Positions 1 to 6,132 of a stretch of 11,539 nucleotides of DNA are shown here, piece after piece. The translations under genes were made by a program, and so were the position numbers. The notes below the pieces were generated by a model. It ran no database searches and had not been told where the DNA came from. It was given only the letters and a program-made list of their open reading frames with translations. The DNA is taken from the NCBI GenBank assembly GCA_009993495.1, contig JAACTI010000049.1, positions 1-11,539 of the forward strand. Direction: 5' to 3'. This DNA is from Deltaproteobacteria bacterium (lineage in GTDB: Bacteria > Desulfobacterota > Desulfuromonadia > Desulfuromonadales > Geopsychrobacteraceae). How positions within the stretch are numbered: position 1 is the stretch's first letter; every line of letters begins with the position of its first letter.

Positions 1-349
1 TGCAACTGAAAAACGTGGCAGTTTTTCAAAAAATTACACAAAAACCCTGTCAAGAACTTTTTTCAAAGAACGCAAAATAAATTATGCTGAATAGTTACGT
101 TTTTTTTTGCGAAAATTAAACCGAAAAGGAGGAGGGGAATATCATAGAATGTCTCTAGTCTCCTGTAACCCACAGGATTGCGTAAGATTGAGCAAGAGGT
201 CAAAGATTATGTGTTGCCGGGCACTAAACAAGATCGTGGTCATTTGAGAAGTGAATTGAGGTAAGGTTGCTACCGGAGAAAACACGGGCAGGGAGGGGAA
301 TATTTCCGCCGACACAAAAGCCCGAATCATTTTTTTGAGTGAGATAAGG
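1..349. other. AT-rich leader of the pqi operon
   Basis: No convincing protein gene lies here. Visible structure: a perfect inverted repeat TGAAAAAC/GTTTTTCA at 7-14 and 21-28; CGCAAAA at 71-77 facing TTTTGCG at 105-111, which brackets a possible -10 box; a run of nine T at 100-108; a small inverted repeat TCCTGT/ACAGGA at 161-166 and 172-177; and a 12-bp direct repeat GGAGGGGAATAT at 131-142 and 292-303. A 32-codon frame starts at ATG 149 behind a purine-rich SD-like stretch (128-137, about 11 nt away) and ends at TGA 245-247. It could be a leader peptide, but nothing about its sequence supports that. The region probably carries the pqi promoter and a long 5' UTR. Confidence 0.55.
60..88 (+). 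promoter_or_regulatory. Possible sigma70-type promoter for the pqi operon
   Basis: A -35-like TTTTCA (60-65) and a -10-like TATGCT (83-88) are separated by 17 bp. Each matches four of six consensus positions. The -10 box lies between the arms of a 7-bp inverted repeat (71-77, 105-111), which could be an operator. If used, it would give a 5' UTR of about 255 nt. The call rests on pattern matching alone. Confidence 0.28.
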
Positions 350-949
350 ATGGAGCAGAGAGCCTGCCGCGAATGTGACCTGATCCATGAAATCCCCCGC
401 CTGGCAGTGGGCGCTACGCTGCGCTGTCGGCGCTGTGGTGCGGTGCTTTATCGGGTGCGCCCCAACAGTATCGACCGCACCCTGGCCTGGACTTTCACGG
501 GCTTGATTCTTTTCGGCTTGGCGCTCAGTTTTCCCTTTTTGGCCTTGAAGACCGATGTTGTTAGTCAGCAGACCTCATTATTGACCGGGGTGTCAAAATT
601 GTATGCCCAGCAGGAAGGTTTTCTGGCCCTTGTGGTGCTGCTGACCTGTGTGTTGATTCCGCTACTACAATTATTCTGTTTGCTTTACGTTTTTATCCCC
701 CTGAAGCTGAATCTGCGTATCCGTCACGCCCGCCACGTTTTTCGCCTGTTTTTACAGGTTAAACCCTGGGGGATGATAGAAATTTATCTGCTGGGTATTC
801 TGGTTGCCGTGGTCAAACTGGCGAAAACTGCGACCATTGTGCCGGGGTTGGCGGTGCTGGCCTTTGGTTTACTGGTTTTTTCCCTGACGTTTGCAATCTC
901 GTCGATTGATGATCACAGGGTTTGGGATCAACTGGGGGATGACAGATGA
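350..949 (+). CDS. pqiA: Paraquat-inducible protein A half-protein (first PqiA)
   Basis: A 199-residue inner-membrane protein of the PqiA family, a partner of MCE-domain lipid transport proteins. The N-terminus has two zinc-ribbon-like pairs, CREC (residues 6-9) and CRRC (26-29). Hydrophobic segments follow at about 45-66 and 92-118 and in the C-terminal third, which carries the family-like stretch MIEIYLLGILVAVVKLA. E. coli PqiA is about twice as long and holds two such halves in one chain; here each half is its own gene. The frame is open from TTG 335, but ATG 350 is preferred because GAGTGAG (337-343) sits about 6 nt upstream, whereas the TTG has no SD. The stop overlaps the next start as ATGA. 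The family assignment is firm; the transported substrate is not shown by sequence. Confidence 0.9.
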   Translation: MEQRACRECDLIHEIPRLAVGATLRCRRCGAVLYRVRPNSIDRTLAWTFTGLILFGLALSFPFLALKTDVVSQQTSLLTGVSKLYAQQEGFLALVVLLTCVLIPLLQLFCLLYVFIPLKLNLRIRHARHVFRLFLQVKPWGMIEIYLLGILVAVVKLAKTATIVPGLAVLAFGLLVFSLTFAISSIDDHRVWDQLGDDR

Positions 950-1581
950 AAAGTGAATTTACCTCGGCCTTTCAACGCGGGTTGGTGAGTTGTGGTGATT
1001 GTCACCTCCTTAGTCGTTGGCCTCAGGGCGGATCAAAGATCAACGCCATTTGTCCGCGTTGCGGCAGCAAATTGCATCAACGTAAACCCAACAGCATCAG
1101 TCGCACCTGGGCCCTGTTACTGACGGCGATGATGCTCTATATTCCAGCGAACATCTTGCCCATGACCCTGACCTCGAAGTTCGGCAAAACGCAAGCCGAT
1201 ACGATCATGAGCGGAATTGTTTATTTTATTGGCAACGGTTCCTGGGGCATTGCCCTCGTGGTCTTCAGTGCCAGTATTTTCGTGCCCCTGGCCAAATTTT
1301 TAATTTTGATTTATCTGTTGCTTTCGGTGCAATTTAACCAGGTTTGGCGTCCCCGCGATCGAAGCCTGCTTTACCGAGCCATCGAGGCGATTGGGCGCTG
1401 GTCAATGGTGGATATCTTCGTCGTGACCGTTACGGTTGCCATGGTGAAATTGGGTCTGCTGGCCAATGTTGCTGCGGGGCCTGCAGCTATCTATTTTGCT
1501 TTTGTGGTTGTCATCAGTATGCTCGCGACCCAAAGTTTCGATCCACGCTTAATCTGGGATCTGGTGGAGGAAAAGGGATGA
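946..1581 (+). CDS. pqiA: Paraquat-inducible protein A half-protein (second PqiA)
   Basis: A 211-residue inner-membrane protein, the second PqiA half. Cysteine pairs CGDC (16-19) and CPRC (36-39) form the N-terminal zinc-ribbon-like part. They are followed by the PNSI(S)RT linker also seen in the first half, then hydrophobic helices, the RWSMVDIFVV...VKLG stretch typical of the family, and a FDPRLIWD tail. Similarity to the preceding protein in cysteine spacing and in the PNSI motif shows that the two genes are paralogous halves. Its start overlaps the first pqiA stop, and its stop (1579-1581) overlaps the pqiB start, so the genes are probably translationally coupled. It probably sits in the inner membrane with the first half and PqiB. 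How the two halves associate is inferred from the fused E. coli protein. Confidence 0.9.
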   Translation: MKSEFTSAFQRGLVSCGDCHLLSRWPQGGSKINAICPRCGSKLHQRKPNSISRTWALLLTAMMLYIPANILPMTLTSKFGKTQADTIMSGIVYFIGNGSWGIALVVFSASIFVPLAKFLILIYLLLSVQFNQVWRPRDRSLLYRAIEAIGRWSMVDIFVVTVTVAMVKLGLLANVAAGPAAIYFAFVVVISMLATQSFDPRLIWDLVEEKG

Positions 1582-3248
1582 ACGAGGAGAACTCTGCGCA
1601 GGAAAAAAGCGCCAGCCTGCCTCAGGCTCAGATCAAGCTTGGGCGCAGTTTTTCGGTTATCTGGGTGGTGCCGCTGCTGACACTGTTTCTGGGGGGCTGG
1701 CTGGTCTACGAGGCCGTTTCGGAAAAAGGCCCGACGATTACGATCAGCTTCGAAAATGCCAATGGACTTGTGGCGGGCACGACCCTGATCAAGTTTAAAG
1801 ATGTCGAGGTTGGCAAAGTGACCAAAATTGAATTGAATGAAGATCTTTCCCGTGTGGTTGTCACCGCTGAAATGCACAAGAGTGTAACGCCCTATATGAC
1901 AGAAAATACCCACTTCTGGGTGGTGCGAGCCCGGGTGGCGGCCGGCGAGGTTTCAGGTTTAGGAACGCTCTTTTCGGGAGCCTACATTGGCTGTAATCCG
2001 TCGGCAGAGGGGCGCAGGAAAAACCAGTTTATCGGGCTTGACAAACCGCCGGCGCTGACCACCGGCCAACCGGGGCGACAATTTATTTTGGCGGCTGAAA
2101 ATTTGGGATCCCTGGATCTTGGCTCGCCGGTTTACTATCGGGGGATCAAGGTCGGGCAGGTGGTTGAGTACAATTTTGACACCCAGGGCGAGGCTATCCT
2201 GATCAAGGTCTTCATCTATGCTCCGCATGACGCGAAAGTTCGACGGAATACGCGTTTTTGGAATTCGAGCGGGATTGATTTCAGCGTCGATGCCTCGGGA
2301 GTCAAAATGAAAACCCAGTCGCTGGTGTCGATCATGCTGGGGGGAGTGGCTTTCGATCTGGATCCTTATGCGCGCCCGCAGGCCCAGGCGGAAGAAAACG
2401 AAAAATTTGTTCTGTTCCCCGATCAGGAAAAAAGCACGGCCAACAGCAACGCGACCAAACACTATTATCGTCTCTACTTTGATCAGAGTGTCCGTGGGCT
2501 TTTGCCGGGAGCGCCGGTCGAAATTAAAGGCATCAAAATTGGTGAAGTGGTTAAGATCGAGTTGCAGTTTGATCCCCGCCGATTAGATTTCCAGGTTCCG
2601 GTGCTGGTTGCCCTGGAATCGAAACGCTTGCGTTCATTACTGCAAAGTGATGCGGATCTCAACCCGCCGCCCAAACTGCTCTTGTCCGCGGGACAGAGCG
2701 GCAGCGACGATCTCGTCAATCGCTTGCAGCCGTTGATCGAAAAAGGCTACCGTGCCCAGTTAAAACCGGGCAATCTGCTCACTGGCCAACTGTATATCGA
2801 TCTTGCCTATTATCCCGATGCCGCTGCGGTCGAAGGGGGCAACCCGAGTGATTACCCGGTTATTCCCACCCTGTCAGCCCCCCTCGAACAGGTTGCCCAG
2901 CGGGTTGATACTATTCTCAAGAAAATTGAGACCATCGCTTTCGATGATATTGGTGCAGAATTACAGACCAGCATGGAGGAATTATCCGCGGTGCTCAAAC
3001 ACGTGAAAAAGACCGCCAATTCGGTGAACCGCGAGATGATTCCGGCGGTTGACACTGCGCTGTCGCAGCTGCAAAAAACCTTAAGCGGCATAGATGCCAG
3101 CCTTGGCCCCGACTCCGGGCTCAGCTACAACGCCACAACTGCCGCCGCTGAGCTGACCATGACCCTGCGGTCGTTGCGCACAGTGCTGGATAACCTGGAA
3201 CGCGACCCCCAGGCTCTGATTTTTGGTCGTGAGAAAGCAAAAAAATGA
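1578..3248 (+). CDS. pqiB: PqiB-like intermembrane transport protein with three MCE domains
   Basis: A 556-residue MCE (MlaD-family) protein. It has one N-terminal transmembrane helix (about 25-45, SVIWVVPLLTLFLGGWLVY) and then three MCE repeats at about 52-145, 168-265 and 296-415. Recognisable copies of the MCE motif are IKFKDVEVGKV, VYYRGIKVGQV and VEIKGIKIGEV. A C-terminal helical, coiled-coil-like region (about 435-545) ends in RDPQALIFG. E. coli PqiB is 546 residues with three MCE domains and forms a periplasm-spanning tube; this length and layout match it rather than the seven-MCE LetB/YebT. The frame is open upstream inside pqiA2, but ATG 1578 is chosen because GGAGG (1566-1570) lies 7 nt before it and it makes the usual ATGA overlap. 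Phospholipid transport is inferred from the family. Confidence 0.93.
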   Translation: MNEENSAQEKSASLPQAQIKLGRSFSVIWVVPLLTLFLGGWLVYEAVSEKGPTITISFENANGLVAGTTLIKFKDVEVGKVTKIELNEDLSRVVVTAEMHKSVTPYMTENTHFWVVRARVAAGEVSGLGTLFSGAYIGCNPSAEGRRKNQFIGLDKPPALTTGQPGRQFILAAENLGSLDLGSPVYYRGIKVGQVVEYNFDTQGEAILIKVFIYAPHDAKVRRNTRFWNSSGIDFSVDASGVKMKTQSLVSIMLGGVAFDLDPYARPQAQAEENEKFVLFPDQEKSTANSNATKHYYRLYFDQSVRGLLPGAPVEIKGIKIGEVVKIELQFDPRRLDFQVPVLVALESKRLRSLLQSDADLNPPPKLLLSAGQSGSDDLVNRLQPLIEKGYRAQLKPGNLLTGQLYIDLAYYPDAAAVEGGNPSDYPVIPTLSAPLEQVAQRVDTILKKIETIAFDDIGAELQTSMEELSAVLKHVKKTANSVNREMIPAVDTALSQLQKTLSGIDASLGPDSGLSYNATTAAAELTMTLRSLRTVLDNLERDPQALIFGREKAKK

Positions 3249-3883
3249 GGCAATGTTTCCGCAAGACGCCGCGTTGGGCTCTGATCCTTGTCGCCCTTCT
3301 GGTGCTGGCTGGCTGTATTGAGCGCAAGGTGCAACCGCGCAATTATTTTGCCTTGATGACGATGAAACAACTGGGTGACAATCAGCAGATTTCCGCCTTG
3401 CCGGATCTTGGTGTCGGTATCGGTCCGGTGACCATCCCCCAGCGCCTCAAGCGTCAGCAAATTGCCACCCGCAGTGCAGATAATCAGTACACCTTTAATG
3501 ATTTAAATCAGTGGGCCGGATCCCTCGAAGATGATATTGCCATGGTTATGGGGGAAAATCTTGCTCAGCTGCTGGGTATCGAGCGGGTCACCTATTTCCC
3601 CTGGCGCTACCATGGTGCTTTGACCTATCAGATTGAAGTCAATGTGCAGTATCTTGATGCTGATTTGAATGGCGCCGCGGTGCTGGTTGCGCGCTGGACA
3701 ATCAGGGCTGCAGACAGCCATGAAACCCTCGCGGCAGGGAAAATCGACCAGCAGCAGCCCCTCAGCGCGGCCAGCTATGCAGCCCTCACCAAGGCCCAGA
3801 GTCAGTTGCTTGCGGTGTTGAGTAAGGAACTCGCGGAAATTCTGAAAAATTTAACGCAAGCGCAAAGGAGCAATCAGGGCTGA
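3245..3883 (+). CDS. pqiC: PqiC-like outer-membrane lipoprotein
   Basis: A 212-residue lipoprotein of the PqiC/ABC-transport auxiliary lipoprotein family. The signal peptide ends in the lipobox L-A-G-C with the lipidated Cys at 24. The next residue is Ile rather than Asp, which favours sorting to the outer membrane under the E. coli rule. The body contains family-like features: RNYFAL after the signal, GVGIGPVTIPQRLKRQQI, then EDDIAMVMGENLAQLLG. In E. coli PqiC docks the PqiB tube at the outer membrane; that role is inferred here. The ATG overlaps the pqiB stop as ATGA. It is the last gene of the operon. A hairpin (AAGCGAT/ATCGCTT at 3898-3904 and 3914-3920) lies 15 nt past the stop but has no T-run, so it may stabilise the 3' end rather than terminate. 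Confidence 0.88.
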   Translation: MRQCFRKTPRWALILVALLVLAGCIERKVQPRNYFALMTMKQLGDNQQISALPDLGVGIGPVTIPQRLKRQQIATRSADNQYTFNDLNQWAGSLEDDIAMVMGENLAQLLGIERVTYFPWRYHGALTYQIEVNVQYLDADLNGAAVLVARWTIRAADSHETLAAGKIDQQQPLSAASYAALTKAQSQLLAVLSKELAEILKNLTQAQRSNQG

Positions 3884-4006
3884 CTTTATTTGTGGGGAAG
3901 CGATGAGCGAGGTATCGCTTGATACTGCGACTTGCCGGGGGAATTTTCGCTACAAAATTGTTGACCCTATGATATTCTGCGGTTACTTGATTTGGAGAGT
4001 TCACCG
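3884..4006 (+). promoter_or_regulatory. Spacer with possible promoter for the mntA-hepT pair
   Basis: It contains the post-pqiC hairpin (3898-3920). An AT-richer stretch follows, with TTGACC at 3961-3966 and TATGAT at 3968-3973. Each box resembles one half of a sigma70 promoter, but no well-spaced partner is clear: a 16-bp-spaced -10 would be the weak TTACTT at 3983-3988. The SD GGAGAG (3994-3999) sits 7 nt before ATG 4007. The nucleotidyltransferase pair probably has its own promoter here, but the exact boxes are uncertain. Confidence 0.3.
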
Positions 4007-4315
4007 ATGTCGATGCGTAAAATGGCGAATAAAGAGATGTTGATCGATCAGTTGCGACGTGAGCTTCCCAGGTTGCAGGCAGATTATGCCGTACGTTCTT
4101 TCCGCTTGTTCGGATCCTTTGTGCGCGGCGAACAGACGCCGCACAGCGATGTCGATCTGCTTGTCGAATTCAACCAGAACCCCGGACTGTTGAAGTTTCT
4201 GGCGCTCGAAGAAGAGCTGACGGCTCTTTTGAATCACCCTGTCGATCTTGTTTCGAAAGATGCGTTGAAACCGGCAATCGGCAAGCGAATTCTCGCAGAA
4301 ATTCAACCCATATGA
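4007..4315 (+). CDS. mntA: MntA-type minimal nucleotidyltransferase antitoxin
   Basis: A 102-residue minimal nucleotidyltransferase with the signature G-S-F-V-R-G-E-x5-D-V-D. GSF is at 36-38, the metal-binding aspartates are at 48 and 50, and a likely third carboxylate is in HPVDLV (Asp80). In characterised systems MntA neutralises the HEPN ribonuclease HepT by adding AMP residues to a tyrosine in the toxin's RX4HXY motif, so it acts as an enzymatic (type VII) antitoxin. All catalytic residues are present here. The frame is open from TTG 3992, but ATG 4007 follows a good SD (GGAGAG, 7 nt). Its stop overlaps the toxin start as ATGA, the usual arrangement of this pair. The family call is firm. 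Activity matters less if the neighbouring toxin is dead. Confidence 0.88.
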   Translation: MSMRKMANKEMLIDQLRRELPRLQADYAVRSFRLFGSFVRGEQTPHSDVDLLVEFNQNPGLLKFLALEEELTALLNHPVDLVSKDALKPAIGKRILAEIQPI

Positions 4316-4599
4316 AGTCGAAGCTCAGCCAGGATTATCTGATTGACATCCTGGATGCGATGGACAAGGCCGTAAGCTTTGTTAAGGGAATGGAGTATGT
4401 TGTTTTCAGGGCTGATGATAAAACTCTTTACGCCGTAATTCGCACACTGGAAATCATTGGCGAGGCAACGAAGAAAATCCCCAACGACCTAAGAAATAAA
4501 GCTCCAGGTATTCCCTGGAAGCTGCTTGCGGGCATGCGTGACAAACTGATCCATGATTACTTTGGTGTCAGCTCAGAAGTCGTTTGGAACACCGTTTAG
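4312..4599 (+). CDS. hepT: HepT-like HEPN toxin, cut short by an in-frame TAG
   Basis: A 95-residue DUF86/HepT-like HEPN protein. It has the all-helical pattern and the catalytic RX4HXY motif in MRDKLIHDYF (Arg76, His81, Tyr83), the tyrosine being the residue AMPylated by MntA. The frame stops at TAG 4597-4599 right after VVWNTV. Reading on in the same frame gives 23 further codons to TGA 4669-4671, beginning QDIPAVRKEIEKLL, which looks like the normal C-terminal helix of the family. The ancestral protein was therefore about 119 residues, and one A-to-T change (AAG to TAG) would explain the stop. The product is either a shortened toxin that still has its active site or an inactive relic. It overlaps mntA by 4 nt and was probably co-transcribed with it. 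Confidence 0.8.
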   Translation: MKSKLSQDYLIDILDAMDKAVSFVKGMEYVVFRADDKTLYAVIRTLEIIGEATKKIPNDLRNKAPGIPWKLLAGMRDKLIHDYFGVSSEVVWNTV

Positions 4600-4721
4600 C
4601 AAGATATCCCCGCCGTCAGAAAAGAAATTGAAAAACTTCTGCACGAGGTGCGAAAGCGCGAGAAGCTATGAGCTGCCCGCCGGTTCTGTTTTTGAATTTT
4701 CGCTGGATCGACTGTCATAAC

Positions 4722-4769
4722 AAAAAAGCCGTTCACCCGGCTTGTCTGCGGGAAAACGGCTTTTATAAT
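4722..4769. terminator. Two-way intrinsic terminator
   Basis: AAAAGCCGTT (4724-4733) pairs perfectly with AACGGCTTTT (4755-4764), and an inner CCCG/CGGG stem (4736-4739, 4749-4752) extends the fold. T-rich DNA follows on the plus strand. The A-run on the other side (4722-4727) provides a U-tract for minus-strand transcripts. It sits between the converging mntA-hepT and HicB-like genes, so it probably ends both. Confidence 0.85.
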
Positions 4770-4887
4770 TTATCGAATCTTGCCAGTATCACACCCTCAC
4801 CTTCCCACTAAACCTTAAGTTTCCCTCTCCATCCCCCGCCGATTTAACCCACTGGGTGCCTCGGCGAAAATGCAGTAAAGCACAGCA
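4770..4887. other. Spacer downstream of the HicB-like gene
   Basis: No gene with a start codon is recognised. On the minus strand, in the same frame as the HicB-like gene and directly after its TGA stop, 32 sense codons run to a second TGA at 4789-4791, giving a peptide that includes HFRRGTQWVKSAGDGEG. No HicA toxin fold is visible. The extension may be a decayed 3' end of the gene or part of a dispersed repeat. Confidence 0.4.
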
Positions 4888-5091
4888 TCAACTGAGCAAT
4901 AAGAAATTTTTTCCCAGATCACTTATAATTTTTTTCTCAACTTCAAGACAAAGCGCTATTGCTTCTTTTGTCCGTTCCATGAGCTTGTTCAGAGATTTTG
5001 CCTGCGTGTGGCAACCCTTATGAGAGGGAACTGTAGCGATAAAATATCCGTCTTCATCTTTTTCTATGAGCACATTGAACATTTTATCCAT
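4888..5091 (-). CDS. Orphan HicB-like antitoxin (type II toxin-antitoxin family)
   Basis: A 67-residue protein resembling the partial RNase H-like fold of HicB/UPF0150 antitoxins: FNVLIEKDEDGYFIATVPSHKGCHTQAKSLNKLMERTKEAIALCLE. The E-D-x-G-Y-F-x-A-x-V-P core and the G-C-x-T-x-A/G segment are the usual family marks. ATG 5091 is chosen because TGGAGG ends 6 nt upstream of it on the minus strand; a GTG at 5121 in the same frame lacks an SD. The C-terminus (KKIISDLGKNFLLLS) does not resemble the family's usual end and is followed by an in-frame open stretch. HicB normally neutralises the HicA mRNA interferase encoded next to it. No HicA-like frame lies on either side, so this is an orphan or a remnant. 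Confidence 0.65.
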   Translation of the reverse strand: MDKMFNVLIEKDEDGYFIATVPSHKGCHTQAKSLNKLMERTKEAIALCLEVEKKIISDLGKNFLLLS

Positions 5092-5218
5092 TGCAGGCCT
5101 CCATTTTCTGTTCTTGAACACCCGAAATACTCTAACTCCCTCCGGCCTCCCTCTTAATCTTAAGCGGGGGTGAAAATCTGCGGCGTGCTGATACTTTTTA
5201 CCCTTGGTTACGTCTGTT
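5092..5218 (-). other. Open protein-like frame upstream of the HicB-like gene
   Basis: On the minus strand the HicB-like frame stays open upstream of its start, through this whole spacer and into the end of the dsbA-like gene. It reads through KKYQHAADFHPRLRLRGR and PEGVRVFRVFKNRKW. It contains no ATG, and the only GTG (5121) has no SD. The arginine-rich, protein-like reading in a supposed spacer suggests a recurring accessory block rather than ordinary intergenic DNA. No terminator for the dsbA-like gene is clear here. Confidence 0.35.
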
Positions 5219-6070
5219 TTATTGTGGCTGTTTTTCGCGCTCGAGGCGTGCTAATTCGTCATCGATCAACTGACGGAAGCCGTTGAGGCTGCGGTCGGGC
5301 AGCAGGCGGCCATTGATGAAAATCGTCGGTGTTCCGCGTACACCGGCGGCGGTGCCTTCATCCATATCTTGTTTGATCCGGGCACTTAGTTGGGGGTCTT
5401 GGCGGTCTTTTTTTAACTGATCAAAGTTGAGCCCGGCCTCGGCTGCTAGCTCATCAATTTTCTGGGGATTCAATTTATTGTAGTTGGCGTAAAGCAGATC
5501 GTGCATTTCCCAAAATTTGCCCTGACGTTGCGCCGCCAAAGCGGTGAGGGCCGCATACTGAGCGTTGCGATGACTGCCGAGGGGGAAGTTTTTAAACACC
5601 AGTTTTACTTTACCCGCGTAAATGTCGACCACCTGTTTGATCAGCGGCACCGCTTGCGCACAATAGGGGCATTCAAAGTCGTCGAAGACAGCGATGGTTA
5701 CGGGGGCGCTTTCGTCACCGAGCACCGGGGCCGAGCTGATGTTGATTTGTTGAGAAATTTCGACCAAGGCAATGCTGGCCTGTTTCAGGGCGGTTTTTTG
5801 CAGCAGGAGATGTTGCGGCCCCAAAGGAACAAATTGATCGACTTGGGGATCGAGTTCCACCTGGCCCTGAAGGTCGCCCGCCAGGGTATAAATTTGGAGT
5901 TGGTGGTCTTCCGTCATGACATACAGCCGCCGTCCGTCACTGCTGGGGGCGATTTGCAGGGGGGTTTTTTCAAATTGGAGACGAGTTAGTTCGCGCAGGT
6001 CGGCGACGCCGGCCAAGGCGGAAGCCGCGCAGCAGAGGGATAATGAAAGGGATAATAAAAGCAGACGCAT
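5219..6070 (-). CDS. Secreted DsbA-family thiol-disulfide oxidoreductase
   Basis: A 283-residue periplasmic thioredoxin-fold protein (DsbA-like/Thioredoxin_4 class). A signal peptide (residues 1-20, leucine-rich core, ending ALA-G) is followed by an N-terminal segment of about 95 residues with propeller-like strands (SSDGRRLYVMTEDHQLQIYT). The catalytic domain starts near 116 (VLGDESAPVTIAVFDDFECPYC) with CPYC at 134-137 and the cis-proline loop GTPT (Pro248). GTPTIFINGR and the spacing between them are typical. It probably forms or isomerises disulfides in exported proteins; its redox direction cannot be read from sequence. The start is ATG 6070: GGAG lies 6 nt upstream, while the in-frame ATG 6082 has no SD. 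It follows aroC after 62 nt on the same strand, so co-transcription is plausible. Confidence 0.85.
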   Translation of the reverse strand: MRLLLLSLSLSLCCAASALAGVADLRELTRLQFEKTPLQIAPSSDGRRLYVMTEDHQLQIYTLAGDLQGQVELDPQVDQFVPLGPQHLLLQKTALKQASIALVEISQQINISSAPVLGDESAPVTIAVFDDFECPYCAQAVPLIKQVVDIYAGKVKLVFKNFPLGSHRNAQYAALTALAAQRQGKFWEMHDLLYANYNKLNPQKIDELAAEAGLNFDQLKKDRQDPQLSARIKQDMDEGTAAGVRGTPTIFINGRLLPDRSLNGFRQLIDDELARLEREKQPQ

Positions 6071-6132
6071 AAAAAACTCCATCCATGTGAAAACTGCAGT
6101 TAGCCCCCTCCCCGGGGGTTGAAATATCAGAG

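Noticed and set aside
15..28. Sigma54 promoter suggested by TGGCA at 16-20
   Set aside because: The GC element expected about 10 nt downstream of GG is missing.
149..247. 32-codon plus-strand frame as a leader peptide
   Set aside because: The SD-like stretch is about 11 nt away and the peptide shows no attenuation pattern such as a run of one amino acid; kept only as a remark.
142..330. 62-residue minus-strand open frame in the pqi leader
   Set aside because: No recognisable family, no SD, and it overlaps the repeats and probable leader of the plus-strand operon.
3898..3920. Hairpin after pqiC as an intrinsic terminator
   Set aside because: A 7-bp stem is present but no T-run follows, so termination is not supported.
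4597..4599. TAG in hepT read as pyrrolysine
   Set aside because: Pyrrolysine is essentially limited to methylamine metabolism genes in a few lineages; a nonsense mutation from AAG is simpler.
4888..4890. TGA of the HicB-like gene read as selenocysteine
   Set aside because: Selenoproteins are common in such anaerobes, but HicB is not one and no SECIS-like hairpin is evident right after the TGA.
6085..6125. GC-rich CCCCC/GGGGG palindrome in the aroC-dsbA gap as a terminator
   Set aside because: The stem is only about 5 bp and no T-run follows on the minus strand.
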